Shown: positions 11,925 through 24,705, numbered from the stretch's first letter. The stretch: 64,000 nt of DNA from Amborella trichopoda (GCF_000471905.2 NW_006498527.1:2186366-2250365), one strand, 5' to 3'. The notes: generated by a model from the letters alone, not told the origin. Translations and numbers: made by a program.

Positions 11925-12560
11925 AATTTGTACTAAAGTATCTAGCCTGGAGCTTGATCTCATTTAAAAAGGATCTCGGTCCCAACGCTCATGGAATCTA
12001 GATCCCATTTCGCATGGGCTGCCTTTCCCACTTCTGACGGGATTCCGACCCCAAATATGCGGGGACCGCGATCCATATAAATTGGGGTCCTCAATCTATA
12101 AATATAAAGGATTGCTCCTCATGCTCATGGAAACAAGATCCCATTGTATTAAATGTTTTAGCTATTTTATTCTTGATATGGTTTATACATTTTACAACTC
12201 TAGTATAACACTCCATAGTACACAATCTATATATAGCACTCTGAATATTTAATTATTGATGTTGGAATCACTACATGACATGGATGGCTATTCACATATA
12301 TAGGATTCCAGATCCCTGAATCAGGGGATCAAGATCCGAACATGATACGGATCAATATCCATATATAGAAGGATCGAAGTCCCTCATTAGGGGATCTCGA
12401 TCCCTACGAATAAGGGATTGAGATTCCTAGAAAAAGGATCGAGCTTCCTCAAAATAAAAAACTAGCTCCGTTTGAGATCCATAATTTGGGAGCTCGATTC
12501 GGGAGCCGGAACTATATCCTTGAGGGTTGATCCCCGTAACGACTATCCCCAAGGTACAGT
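11925..12560. repeat. GGATC/GATCC-rich degenerate repeat tract
   Basis: Short motifs such as GGATCTCGATCCC, GGGATTCCGACCCC and AGGGGATC recur irregularly over about 600 bp without a fixed period. Similar wording reappears inside the TIR element at 51827-52541 (around 52190-52310), which suggests this tract is a related mobile element whose ends I could not define. Confidence 0.5.
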
Positions 12561-12680
12561 ATATCACCAACCACCAATCATGGTAATGGAATGTGCATTG
12601 AGCCCAGGAATATCAGGTGCCACGGTCCATTGGACCAAAGTATGCTTTCCCAAAGCTAAACATACACAAGATTATGTCGT

Positions 12681-13978
12681 TTAATAACTAGAGAGAATGG
12701 ATATGGTGAGCTTACTGCTTAGTACAAAGCCTTGAAGAAGACTCTGAGCTCTTTCGGCCTGTTCTGGGGCACCTGATATCTCTACTTTCCTATCAGGCAT
12801 CCCCGGTGTGCTATCAAGAAGAGTAATACTTGCTCCTGAAATCTGCATCAGCAATAAATATGAGAGAGATGATTCTTTTCTCTTAGAGAAGGTACACCAC
12901 AATCCATAGGAAGATGATAAAAGATACTCCAAAGGCATCCAGCGTCTGTTTCTATTAATTAATATTGGAGATTAAGGATGGTGTAGGCCCAGTGGACATT
13001 CACCAAGGTAAAGTACATCTCCATCGTACATCATCAGCAATGGATGGGTGCTCCTTTGGAGCACTGTATATCATTCAACATTGAATTCTGGCATCCTTTT
13101 CTTCTAGCAGTAGATGTATTTTAGCATAAATTTGAGTCCTAACAAAAAGGAAGACCAGAAGGCAGAACACCTCACTAATCTGAGCAAGTTTGCTCCCTGA
13201 TCTTGAAATGAGAGCAGCAATGGCATTCTCCGGTATTAAAACTTCCACTGTTGTTCTAGTGATGAGAGCTTTTGGAAACCTGATGACCATGAATCAGTAA
13301 TAGAAAGGAGCCACAAGAGAGGCCACTACAGAGAGGACAAAGGACACATACAGGAAAAACTCACCTATCAAGCCGGTTTAGCACCTCTTCATGACCACCA
13401 CTCTCTTCGTATTCCTGAGTTCGGCTACCAAATAATGCTGCGTCCTAATGCGCAAAACAGAACTTGTTATATTGTGAACAAATATCTGTCCAGGCCAGTT
13501 TTATCTTCTACACAAAAAGAAACCAGAACATTAAGCACTTTGAGGCATCATGCTAGCCACCACAAAGAGATAACCGAGGATCAAAATTGTCGATCCTGGA
13601 GAAAACTCGGAGGAGAGTGATTAAATTAATGAACAGCATCAAATCTTACTTCAAAAAAATAATATCTTACCTGAATAAAGAAAATTTGGAGTTGTTTATT
13701 TCTAATCTTTTTTATTACGTTGGATTGCCAATGCTGGATTGCCACAGGGTTATGACCCTCATTAAATTGTAACATTGGTAGCTTATTAATATGCTTCACC
13801 AGCAAAGAAGCATATCAGGGCATAATAATTATACAAGAAAGAGATGTTGAGAAACCTTGTCCAGTCATATTATATAGGATTTTACCAGCGAATTAAAAAA
13901 CACCGGGTCAGCACAGAATCGCCCAGTCCGACCAGGGAATCAGTCACCCCATTTCTGGTTCTATGTCGCACGCGCACG

Positions 13979-14020
<42 letters not shown>

Positions 14021-17000
14021 ATGGTGATTCTCTACAGTAAAATGGTGATCCGGACCGCCGATTCACGGATCCGTACTGGTTTTTGGCCAATTCACTGTTT
14101 TTTCACGTGTTTTTTTGCCAGTTCACTGTTTTTTCTGTAGAGTAAAACGGCAATCCGGACTGCCGATTCACCGATTCGGACTGATTTTTGGGATGCCCAA
14201 TTCAGGTCACCGATCCAGTTTTTAAATCACTAGATTTTACCCATGGAACAAAGGATAGAGAGCTCAAGCCAAGATTTGTCTAAGGAACTGCAGAAAAAGC
14301 ATTTTACATATTGTTCCAAAGTATTTTAGTCAAAGAAACCAATTTCAAAAGAAAGCCCATTAGTACTAAACAGATCAAGCGCACGTTACGTTGCCTAAAT
14401 CCTGCTGTCATTTCCTGAATGACAAGCCAAAACCCAAAAACCACATATCTAACAGAAAGAAAGATTCATATCTAACTTCTATGATGATCCCCATTCTCAC
14501 CTTTGATGACCATGCAGCATTTGCCTTCTGTGCAATCTGATAGCATGCCGCCAGGCGACCAGTTCCTTGGTACCCTTCACGACCTGAATTATTTCTAGTA
14601 GGAGATTCTGGCTCAAGGCCTACAACATTCCCAAGAGGACCTTGACCAGAAAGCGGTGGTAATGGCATCCTAGAAAAGGAACTTTCACGAGATAATGCAT
14701 CACGTAACCTTGATGTCACCTGAACCAGTGCATTGCGAGCTGTGCATATATCCCCAACAATCTGTAAAGACTTTTCGTAGTCAAAACCCAGCCGTTAACT
14801 TGGCTAGCAAAAAGAAAGAGCGAGTGGCTCAAGTCCCCTACTTCTACTTAACTCGTACAGTGATTAAATATTCACTGCTTTAACTTGGGCAGAGGACCAC
14901 AAACCTGAACAACCTCATCTGCACCGAATGCACATTGGGGAAGTTCATCACTTGGCAAAATCTCTATATTTGCTCGAGTCAACCTCTTCAACTCTAGAAG
15001 TGACGGACCCTCCCTTCCCTCTAAATATACAACTTTATCAACTGGAACAAGCAGCCTGGTTGTTACAACATTATCTTTATCAGGACCAAGATCCATGATG
15101 TGGTTCTGAATATGCAGCAAGGCTTCCTGAGCTGGAATCAGGTCATCTTCTGGATTCTGATGTAAACACAAATTTCAAAAACCTGAAGCTTTAGTGGATA
15201 GGTCACAAAAAGGTTATAATGAAATATTGAACTAGTAAGCTTAAAGACATTTCCCAGGGATCGAACATAGCCATTAATTAAACAAACAGATCATATCTAT
15301 AATACAATGGTGGATACAAACAAACCATAAAATGTGACCGTGCTGAAGTAAGAAACCTTATATAAGAATGGACATTTGCCCTACGATGGGCTCTAGCATA
15401 GGCATGAATGAGATAAAGAATATTTTTAGCTGCACCAATGTATATCGGCAGACCATATATGAGACCATTAAAAGAAACAACAGTTACCGGCTGTCACATG
15501 ACCAACAATATAGAGTGAAAGCTTTGAACTCAATCAACCTATTTATAAACGATTAAAATTCTGTTCCCACAGCTACCTTTTGTAGATCTTTGAAGAATAT
15601 TTTTCATGAAATTTCAAAAGAGAACCTAGGTCAGGATGCAGATTCATCATCCATAGGGTCTTTCTCAACATGCACATTCAACATTTCCGATATATACAGT
15701 TGAGCCTTCAGCAGTCCGTATCCTTGAGGATCCACCCCGGACGACAAAATAAATGGTCTCAAAAAGGAGCTCCAATGTTTGCAAAAATCTCAACTTTGTT
15801 GTCTTCAATGGATGTCATCGGTATACCTTATGTACCTCAAGAGCGGATATGTTTAGCTAAATATGATGTAACAAAGGCAAATGGGAACTTACGCCACACA
15901 ACTTAAAGATTGCTTTGCCTGCTCTGAATGCTCATCATTCAAATCACAGAAGAGAAGACAAGAAAAGAAAAGAAAGAACACAGAGAAGTTATCATAATCA
16001 AAAACAAAAAAGTTTGAGGCAGCTCATTTCTCGACACAGTGACACAGAATTTGTATTGCCAGTGCATAACAAACTTAATCATTTTTTCACTAATCATATT
16101 GATTGAATTGTGAGTTGTATGTGTGAGTTCTCTGAACATAATATGTATGATCAGAACAAAACATCTACACACAATTTTATGTGAACATCTGCATTTTTAT
16201 GGTCTGGAGAAATTTAAAAATGATTCACCCAACATCTATAAGGCAAATAAAATGTCACGACAATCTCTGCTCAATTGTATAGAATTTCAAATCCATGCGA
16301 ATGTCATGAAGTCTGCATAGTCATGGCCTCAATAAGCAAATGAAATCCAAAACACATACAGACTCTTGTCCCAATTTCACTACACTTGGGTCCACCATAA
16401 TTTCAATCACAAAATATGGACACAGATATGCTAGTAATTGTTGGATTTGGTGCTATCCAAAATCACCTACATTAGAAAATCCCATATTATGTGGGATTGA
16501 GATATTCTCATATTATGTTGGATTGAGATATTCCCATATTATGTGGGATTGAGATTGATATTGATAAGTTTCCTAAAAGAAATATAAATCCAAAAAGATT
16601 AGGACTCTTAGATATATCTCTTGGTTTTTTAGATATATGTAATATCTATAGGAAGCTTCCTATTTAGTGTGAACTTCTAATCTTATATATATGGGATGAA
16701 AGTGTAGAGAATTTGTATGCCCTATTTGGGTCACCATATAGGAATGGTGGTTTCCTCTAGAGAGAGAGGGGGCCAGGGCTTCCTGTGCATAAGATGCAAA
16801 GCTTCCTCTTAGAGAGAAGAGAGCTTCTTATGGAGAGAAACATTAATGGTACCTCTTTTAGACTCCTGAAGATTGGAGGCTTGTTTCTTGTAAAGAAGCG
16901 GTTCCTATAGAGATTTTAGGTTGTTTCCCTTTTTAGTTAGAGAGAAAGTCAGTTTCTCGTTGCTCTTGCATTTCTATCTGGTGTTGTCGGTAATGGTTGC

Positions 17001-19821
17001 CAGAAGTAAGAGAAGGAAGGGAGAGTGATTTAAAAGGGTTTGCTCAACTGTATCTTTTGTCGGGGTTTGTTCCAAAATCTTTGATATAACTTTCATTAGT
17101 ATAGTGTATTTTAGTTTGTCGTGCCCATGGGTGTAGCCTTTCTGGGGTGAACAACGTAAATCTTTGTGTTCTTTTGGTATGTGTTTGATGCTTTATTTCT
17201 CGTATTTTATTTGCCAAAAATCAACCCATCGGGTTTAGAGCTTCCGCCCACAACAGTAATGTGTTACCCATAGAAACTTTAAGACCGGCAAAAGCGCAGA
17301 TGGACAAGGTATGAGGAATTGTCCCGTATCAATCAACATCGAGTAGTCACAAAGACTAGCAATCAATGAGCCATGATAGTCTACACACCAAGGTCACACA
17401 GTTAATAGAAAACATTGCCTCTTAAGCAGTTTGACCAGCAGATATCAAGTTACTCATACACATGACTAAGCATACCCATTTATTCATATAAGCAAATTGG
17501 TCATTTGATGCTTATGTGCGTCATACCAAAGCACAATGAAGCAAAGATGCCACATGATTTAAATGAGATGCCATACAATCATCATACTACTAGCTTCGGA
17601 TAAGAACACAAAAGCTCAAAAGTAATACCTTGCAAGCATGCATGGAATAAGAAGCAGTAAAAGACAAAGCGAATAGAACATCAACCAAGACAATGATAAT
17701 AATGCTAATAAATAGTGGGAGGACAGAGGACTACTTAGCTTTAGGTTCCTCAATCAATGAACGAACTAGAAAGTGAAAAATACCTCTTCTGAAGAAATGA
17801 TTATTATCCGTTCATTTGATCCTGGTACAACATCAGTAACTCTAATACTCACTCCAACATCGCTTCGAAGCATTTCCATTATTCCATTCTCTTCTCCAAT
17901 CATACTTTCAACCTTATCACTTGGACAAAGTATACGGAACAAAAGCTCCTCTGTTGCCAATGACTGTGGACGATCAACTGTGGGAGATGCAAAAGATTCA
18001 AGCATCACATGACTAGAGGGCCTTGTAGAATAGGTGCTGTTTCTTGCACCGGTCACACCTGTAGATGATCTAATGCCCAATGGGGGCCCATCTATGGGTG
18101 TTTGCCGTTGGATGTTGTTCATCTGGGGTGAGAAGTCATCATCAGGAGCAAAATAACGTTCCGGAGAATGCGCTCTATTATGAAACAAGGTACCTCTTTC
18201 ACGGAAAGGGCTCTCTTTCAAGCGAGAAGAGATAATTTCTAGAGCTTTCTTCACATCATTGGGTTCACCAACAATCTAAAAAAAAAAGTGGAACAGAATC
18301 ATTATAAGTTTGACAAGAATGGAGTTATATCTTAAAGAGATCAATACTTCTAATATATGTGACATATGTCGTGTGCCTTATACTTATGAGAAACAAAAAC
18401 AAAACTCATGGGTATTGAAGAGAATCATGATTTATTTCATTAGTCTAGTTAGAAAGTTTCTATTCAATGGCCAACTTGGTAAGTTGCTACAATCAGTAGT
18501 TTCAATAAATTACAAATGAGACAGAACAACAATAAGATAACAAAGATCACAAATTGTAATATGATAACAAACTATCCAATTACTGAGCAAGAAAATTTAG
18601 ACAGACAAGTAGGATTATGCATGTAAAGTCTAGAAGAGCTGAATGTGAATGCAGCTATAGTAAGTGGTCGACATTATAGACTCCAAACTCCTTACATCAT
18701 CGTTCCAATTGTCTATTTTGCACTCATTTATATCTTTCGTAAAAAACTTGATCTAGAAGTGTTCAGCATCATAAATTCCATACACATTCTAGTTTACCAT
18801 AGTTTCTCATTTGTATTCACCTAAAAATAGTTCAACTAATGTAGAAATCAAATAAAATAATTGAATTCTCTCTTGGCACCACATACCTGCACAATCTCAT
18901 CATCCGGAGTGACACACCGAGGTAAGTGCTGGTCCCTAGGGAGTATCCTAATCTGGGTCCTGGTCTCAAACCTCATCTGTTCTATAATCTTCCCCCCTCT
19001 CCCCAGTATACACCCGACATGATTTCGCAACACCACAAGCCTTGTAGCCACTCTCCCTCCTCTCCCATATTGTTGAACCTGCTCCCTCTGATCACCATCC
19101 TCCTCCTCTAGTGTATCATCAAGAATCCTGTCATGTATCAAAAGCAATGCCTCTTGCGCAGGGGAGTACGAAGGGACATGACCATCAGGGTCCCTTCGAC
19201 GCACGTCAGTGATCTCGATTACACGCTCTATATCTCCTTGAATAAGTGACTGTACATTGATCAATGCATCTGTTTCTTGACTAACCTTTTTTATTATGCT
19301 CCCGTTTTTTCCTACTACCCTCCCTGTTTTAGAATCAGGGCAAAGGATGCGAAAGCAGGTTGTTACTGGAAGGTTGGGTTCTTGAGATTGAGAGAATTTC
19401 GGTAAGCGGTGAGGGGGAGGCCTGCTTTGACTATAATGGCCATGGTGGTTACTGTGGTAATGGTGCCTGTAATCATAGACAAAGAAAAACCAATTGCGAC
19501 TTTTAAAATTGTTTCTTGTTTTTCTGCAAATTTAAGGCTAGTACAATTTTCCTTGTTTTTTCTCTGCAAATTATGGTTAGTATCATTGTTTCTTATTTTT
19601 CCTGTTTTGCAAAAGTTATGTTAAGACCATTGTTTTTTGGGGTAAATAGTTAATATAATTGTATTTACTTCTTCTATAAATTTATCGTTAGTAAACCATT
19701 CTTTCCTCTTTTTCTTGCAAATTTATGGTTAATACCTGTGTCTTCTGCTTCCATTGATGGGTGGACCAGACGTTTCATGGTCCTGGTCATAGTAGTGCCT
19801 TTTTGAACGGGATCGCTCCAT
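12681..19821 (-). CDS. RCF3: five-KH-domain RNA-binding protein, RCF3/HOS5/SHINY1 type
   Basis: Nuclear KH protein. In Arabidopsis the RCF3 type acts with the CPL1 phosphatase in mRNA capping, splicing, miRNA processing and stress gene expression (family knowledge). Eight minus-strand exons join in phase to 673 aa: 19736-19821, 18887-19466, 17784-18275, 14905-15156, 14501-14761, 13365-13444, 13171-13279 and 12681-12842. The start MERSRSKRHYYDQDHE is the family N-terminus, followed by a His-rich stretch (30-39). KH loops: KH1 GKNG (81-84), KH2 GRGG (184-187), KH3 GEEN (349-352), KH4 GREG (433-436), KH5 SRSG (609-612). KH3 and KH5 therefore lack one loop glycine. Length is close to RCF3 (about 650 aa). 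Exon 8 reads to a stop at 12681, but a possible donor (AGCA|GTAAGC) near 12715 allows another C-terminus. Introns 3 and 5 carry transposons. Confidence 0.9.
13886..14232. mobile_element. non-autonomous hAT element (347 bp) in KH gene intron 5
   Basis: Perfect 8-bp target duplication GATTTTAC (13878-13885 and 14233-14240). Ends are CAGCGAATTAAAAAAC and, reverse-complemented, TAGTGATTTAAAAAC. It carries an internal (CA)n(TA)n microsatellite at about 13978-14020 and repeated CCAATTCACTG / CCAGTTCACTG motifs. It lies inside intron 5 (13445-14500) of the KH gene, away from the splice sites. Confidence 0.9.
16439..17255 (+). mobile_element. solo LTR (817 bp) in KH gene intron 3
   Basis: The element starts TGTTGGATTTGGTGC and ends GCCCACAACA, i.e. 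TGTTG...CAACA, the usual LTR termini. It is flanked by a perfect 5-bp target duplication GTAAT (16434-16438 and 17256-17260). No internal retrotransposon region remains, so it is a solo LTR left by LTR-LTR recombination. It is inserted in the 2.6-kb intron 3 in the opposite orientation to the gene. A second member of the same family, opposite orientation, is at 25476-31736. Confidence 0.92.
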
Positions 19822-20580
19822 TCTCTGACCAATTTAGTGCAATTAAAGGCAGAGAGAGGTCCAAGGATCCATTTTCTGATGAGTTCGGCTCGATTTTGGT
19901 TTCTAGAGTAGGATTGTTCGATTTTCCAGCAAGTTCAGTTCAATTCCAGACGACAAGAGCTGGATCTCACAGTTTCCAAGCCAGTTCAGCTCAATTTCAG
20001 GGAAAAGCTCGAACTTTTCGAGATAATTTCAGCGCAAGCTAGGATTTTGTCACGCTTTCTTCACCTTGTTTCTCTGTGCTGACTTGAATCCGCCATTGCC
20101 GGTGTCGAAGGTCTCAGATGAGAAACTGAGTCAATTTTCTAGGGTTTTCTTAATATTTTTCTCCTGCTATTCTTTTTGTTAAGTTCAGTCCGCCATAGCA
20201 GATCGAAAAACGCAGCTGATGAGATCTAGATGATTACTTTCTTGGGTTTGTCAAGGTTTTGTTAGGGTTTTTCTCCTTTGCTTATTCAGTGTAGGGTTTT
20301 GTTGTCAGAGTTGTCTGCAACTCATAATTTCCTGAATCACGGATGGAATCGGCGAGAGAATGGAGAGACGACTCGATCGGGGATTGAGTATGCTGGGACC
20401 ATTACATGTGCTTCACACGTGTGAGATAGGACCTGGTTGGACGGTCCGCATACTGTGAGGGGAAATACGGACGGCTTGGATGTCAGTACGTTGGTTCCTA
20501 TGCAATCTGGACCGATCTTTTGAATTCCAGTTTGGAATTTTCCACTCCCTTTTAAGAAGGCAAGAGATCTAGTGGTCACG
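19822..20580 (-). promoter_or_regulatory. 5' leader and upstream region of the KH gene
   Basis: This is the region immediately upstream of the KH start codon, read on the minus strand. A plus-strand reading frame at 19761-20042 is antisense to exon 1 and leader and is not treated as a gene. I could not fix a transcription start or TATA box. Confidence 0.4.
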
Positions 20581-20881
20581 CGAGACTACCATAGTCAACA
20601 TATGATTCCCCCCGTTAGACGCATATTTCTTTCTTTTTTTATTTTCGCTAGGCATTAGCATTTCCTTTTCAAGGTGAGTACAAAGAGATAATGCACTTTG
20701 TCTATCTACTGCGAGTTATGAAATTTTTCTCTGCGTTCCTTGTGGCTTCTTGAAATTAATTTTTAAGATATTTTTATCAAAAAATCAGGTTTCTTCAAGT
20801 ATTTTTAACCATTGATGGTTAAACTAAGTAATTCCTCTCATACGCATTTTACCTATTTTTGAGAAAAATATCTTTTATTAA

Positions 20882-21282
20882 AGGGCGCAGTTTGTATGGA
20901 GCCAAGGCTCTAAACAATCAAAGTAAAGCGCTCCTTTGAATGGCATCGAGAAATATGGTTTTAATACCGAAAATCTTTATGATAGCTTTAAAATATATTT
21001 TCATTTTTAATTATAAAATTTGAAGCTTCAAAAATAGTGTAGATCGAGCAGATCTATGAAAACTTGAAAATCTTGAAAATTGATGGTCCAAAAATGTGTT
21101 ACAAAATGCACTATTTTTGAAACTTGAAATCCATTTTTTCTTATGTCTGTGCATCTTGAAGTCAAAATGATCAATTGGAGGATATTTGGGCATCAAAACA
21201 ACCTCTTCTAGTGAAAATTTTGAGGTGTGCTTTAATTTGATTGATTAAAGCCTTGGCTTTATATAAACTTTTTCTTTTATTA
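20882..21282 (+). mobile_element. MITE, family A
   Basis: Near full-length copy. It begins with a TATGGAGCCAAGGCTCTAAA-type left end, has the GATCGAGCAGATCTATGAAA interior, and ends GCCTTGGCTTTATATAAAC. Compared with other copies the terminal GGTTGCAACC core has diverged to AGCCAAGGCT. The copy at 40552-40940 is the closest relative by eye. Confidence 0.7.
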
Positions 21283-21315
21283 AATAGATTAAAATTTTAT
21301 TTTAAAAAATTGAAC

Positions 21316-21620
21316 CATTTCACCCCGTGACTTAAAAACCAATCTGGATTGATGAATCGACGGTCCGGATTGCCGTTTTTTTGTTCTGAAAAAATAGTGA
21401 ACTGGCAAAAAAACACTTGCAAAAACAGTGAACTGGCCAAAAATCAGTCCGGATCAGTGAATTGGCAGTACATATCACTTTTTTACTGTAGAGATCGTCG
21501 GTTTACTGTGCAGAACCGCCGATTCCTTTTAGGCTCGAACGTTTTCGTATATATATGCAGAACTGGAACAAGTTGATCGATTCCCCTATCGGATAGGGCG
21601 ACTCAGTGCCAACCCTGGTT
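21316..21620. mobile_element. hAT-like non-autonomous element
   Basis: Contains the same internal motifs as the hAT element at 13886-14232 but inverted (AGTGAACTGGC, GATCAGTGAATTGGC, GGTCCGGATTGCCG). The boundaries look like CGTGACTTAAAAACC on the left and CAACCCTG on the right, with only an imperfect flanking match (TTTCACCC / GTTTACCC). Ends are therefore approximate. Confidence 0.55.
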
Positions 21621-22244
21621 TACCCCATTTGTCTCACTCACTTACAAAACTCATGCTCCCTGTCTTCCAACAACCCTCGATCATCTCTTTCTCCTTGGAA
21701 TGTTCAAGAATTTTTTTTCGAGGGAAACCAAGCATGCCTTCATTTGATCCACTACATAAGATAAACACCATGGAACATTTAGTTGACTTTTATACCGACT
21801 TACTTCATTGCTTGAATGGCCTCAACCTTGGGCTACATGTTATGAAGAGCCCTAAGACCCTGCAACCAGAATCAAAGCTATGCAACATTTGCTGTACAAC
21901 TATAATTTGAGCCAGAGAAAGTGATGAAGAAGTTATTTCATGGTTTTTTATAATCACCCCCGATACCAGCTACACTAGGGTTACCTCTCTCAGGAGCTTT
22001 AGCTCCAATGAAATTTGGCTTATTGATTCAGTAATCCCCCTAAACTCCTTGTGAATCCTAGCTGAGCATAGAGGCTAAGATATTGGCCGTGATCAATTCA
22101 CTGCAATGTATTATCCCATTCAAGGTTCTTCTATTATGATCTTACCATATCTACAGAAGAGTAGCTATGATGTTAATTATCCATGGGATCAATCTGAGCA
22201 GATGCATTTGGGTCCCAAAAATATTTAAGTAAAAGTTGTGGTTT
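21621..22244. other. gene-free spacer, one unexplained short ORF
   Basis: A plus-strand reading frame at 21629-21910 (93 codons) has no recognisable domain or flanking exon structure. I do not call it a gene. Nothing else was recognised. Confidence 0.4.
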
Positions 22245-22572
22245 ATATAAGGTTCCAACTTTAAACAATCAAATTAAGGCGCACCTCCAAATTTTGTCAT
22301 AAACATAATTTTGGTGTTAAAAATTCTTATGATGACTTGAAAATCTATTTTTATCTTTAATTATAAAATCTTATGGTTCAGATAATGTCTTAAAAGATAC
22401 GTTATTTTTAGGACTCGAAATCTTTTTTCCTTTTCATATTCACACATCTCAATGTTGAGATGATTAGTTTGAGAGTTTTTCAACATCATAACAACATTTT
22501 ATGTTGGATTTTTTATGTGCACGTTAATTCTATATTTTAAAGTTGCAACCTTATATAAACTTGTTCCTTAAG
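22245..22572 (+). mobile_element. MITE, family A
   Basis: Starts near TTTATATAAGGTTCCAACTT and ends AAGTTGCAACCTTATATAAA. It has the interior GTTGAGATGATTAGTTTGAG. A deletion in the middle removes the AGTAGATCTATAAA segment. Non-coding. Confidence 0.7.
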
Positions 22573-22689
22573 TAAAAAACCTTGAATATGAATATGGCTG
22601 CAAGATCATATGTGTAGAGTTAGTCAAGCGGGATGACTAGGATAGAATTATGGTCACGAATTTTGGTACGGCCACACCTTAAAACTCCC

Positions 22690-22960
22690 CTCAAAAATAT
22701 AATTGAAAACTTTGTGGTTGTTTGAGAATCTATTGAAAATCTTTTTTGCCTTTAATAGTTAAATTTGAAATTCCAAAAATAGTGCAGATCAAAGATTTGT
22801 GAATACTTAAAATAGATAGTTTGATATAGTTTTTTTGTAAGACTGATTATTTTTGTGCTTCGAATGCCATTTTCCATTTTCATGACCATGGAGGTTAAGA
22901 TGATCAATTTACAAGTTTTTCAATACTAAAATGTCATAAACCAGGTATGTAAATCCACAA
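22690..22960 (+). mobile_element. MITE, family A (partial)
   Basis: Interior similarity only: AAATAGTGCAGATCAAAG, the CATTTTCATGACCATGGAGG region and AAGATGATCAATTT. The terminal inverted repeats are not recognisable. Confidence 0.45.
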
Positions 22961-22965
22961 TTTAA

Positions 22966-23980
22966 GGGTCTGTTTGGGAATACTCGTTATTTGATAATTC
23001 ACTATTTCAATAGAATTAAACCTGGTAATTAATTATTTTGTTGTTTAGAGTGTCCATTGTAAAACTATCTAAAATAAACCCATAAGGAGATTTAGATATA
23101 AGTTTGGGGCTCCTTTTGGATACCAACTAATATTATTTGAAATAGATTGTCTTATCTTAAGCTAATATACTCTAGATAATATTTTCTTGTAAAAAGTTAC
23201 ACAAATTTATAAACAGTTTTATGTATAAATTTGGGGCCTCTTTGTGGCCGTTAATTTTATTTGGAATAGATTGTCATATCTAAAACTAATATGCCCTGGA
23301 TAGTATTTATAATACTATTTAATTATTTAAATTTTTTAGGCGAGTTCCACCTTTTTTTTTGTTAGATATTTTTGGGTTTTTTAGTAAATTATTGTGAAAA
23401 AAGTAAAAACTCATTAAAAAGATGAACTTATCTCTAAGGAAAAATCATAGATACTCCCGAATTATACGTTCTAGACTTCTTTTTCGTAATACTTTTTATA
23501 TCACACTATTAACTCCAACATTATTTTTCTTTGCAACCATCCAAATAAAAAAGATTTTTTAGACAAAAATATCTCGGACTGGTTTGTGCCATATAGGCTG
23601 GGCATAGAGTCGAATCAACATAAAAATGCACGACATGTACAAGTTGAATATAAAGCCCATCCGACACAAAACAAGTGCCCGAACCGGCTCTGTACAAGGT
23701 ATGAGCGAGAAAGTGGGAAATGTGCCCAAGAGGGTATTTTGATCAAAAAAGAAGTCAACTTTTGTAGTTAAAAAGGTGGTTAAAAAAATAATAATAATAA
23801 GGTTAATAATGTAGTATCAAAAGTACTTTTTGTTTTGTTTTTCCATTTATAAAACTGCCTAGAAGTTTATTTTAGATAACCTTACCCGAGACACTACCAA
23901 ATAGCATGTAATTCACTATCATGTTTAAGCTGATTGAAATAGTAAATCGTTAGTGATAATCAGTAAATCTAAGCAGGCCC
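22966..23980. mobile_element. PIF/Harbinger-like TIR element (1015 bp)
   Basis: Inverted ends GGGTCTGTTTGGGAATA on the left and, reverse-complemented, GGGCCTGCTTAGATTTA on the right. Both sides are flanked by TAA (22963-22965 and 23981-23983), the 3-bp TWA duplication expected for PIF/Harbinger. Second-tier motifs near both ends (ACTATTTCAAT) are also inverted. No transposase was recognised, so it is non-autonomous. Confidence 0.7.
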
Positions 23981-24094
23981 TAATCTTTTTGAAATTTTAC
24001 TTTATTCATAGTAAGTTGTTAGAAAATAACATATTTTTAGCCAAAAATAGTTAAAAGTAGCCAGAGCCCTCTAAGAATGTTAAATAATTAAAGG

Positions 24095-24490
24095 GTGTGG
24101 TTTCTATAAGGTTGCAGCCTTAAACAATCCAATGAAGGCGTACCTCCAAATTTTATCTTTACATATAAATTTGGTGTAAAAAAATTATTATGATTATCTA
24201 AAAATCTATTTTCATATCTAATTATAAAGTTTTAAACTCCAAAAATGGTTAAAATCAAGTAGATCTATAAACATATGAAAATCTTGAAAATGAACGGTCT
24301 AGATAATATGTTGCAAGATGCACTATTTATGGAACTCGAAATCGTTTTTTTTTCATATTCATACATCTCGATGTCGAAATGATTAATTATAGGGTTTTTC
24401 AACGTTAAAATAACATTTCCAATGGATTTTTGAAATGCATCTTTAATTCTACATTTTAAAGTTACAACCATGTATAAATTTTTTCCATAC
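24095..24490 (+). mobile_element. MITE, family A
   Basis: Full-length copy with left end GGTTTCTATAAGGTTGCAGC and right end AAGTTACAACCATGTATAAA. The interior has AAAATCAAGTAGATCTATAA and ACATCTCGATGTCGAAATG. Closest by eye to the copies at 1925-2331 and 31160-31553. Confidence 0.75.
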
Positions 24491-24705
24491 TTAAATTCTA
24501 TTACACATAATAAAAGATACAAACATATGGCTAACAAGATAATATGATCCAGAATGTAGTAGTCCTATATAAGAAGTTTATTCTAGATACAATTAATTGG
24601 AATCAATCACGGCCTTAAGAATAATTTTCCCTTGAAGAAAAAGCTTGTTAAAGGAGTAGTAGTATAACAACTCTAAAAGTAAAATAGATTCACAGTACTT
24701 CTAAT

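Noticed and set aside
19761..20042. 93-codon plus-strand frame upstream of the KH gene
   Set aside because: It is antisense to KH exon 1 and its leader; exon 1 on the minus strand encodes the recognisable family N-terminus.
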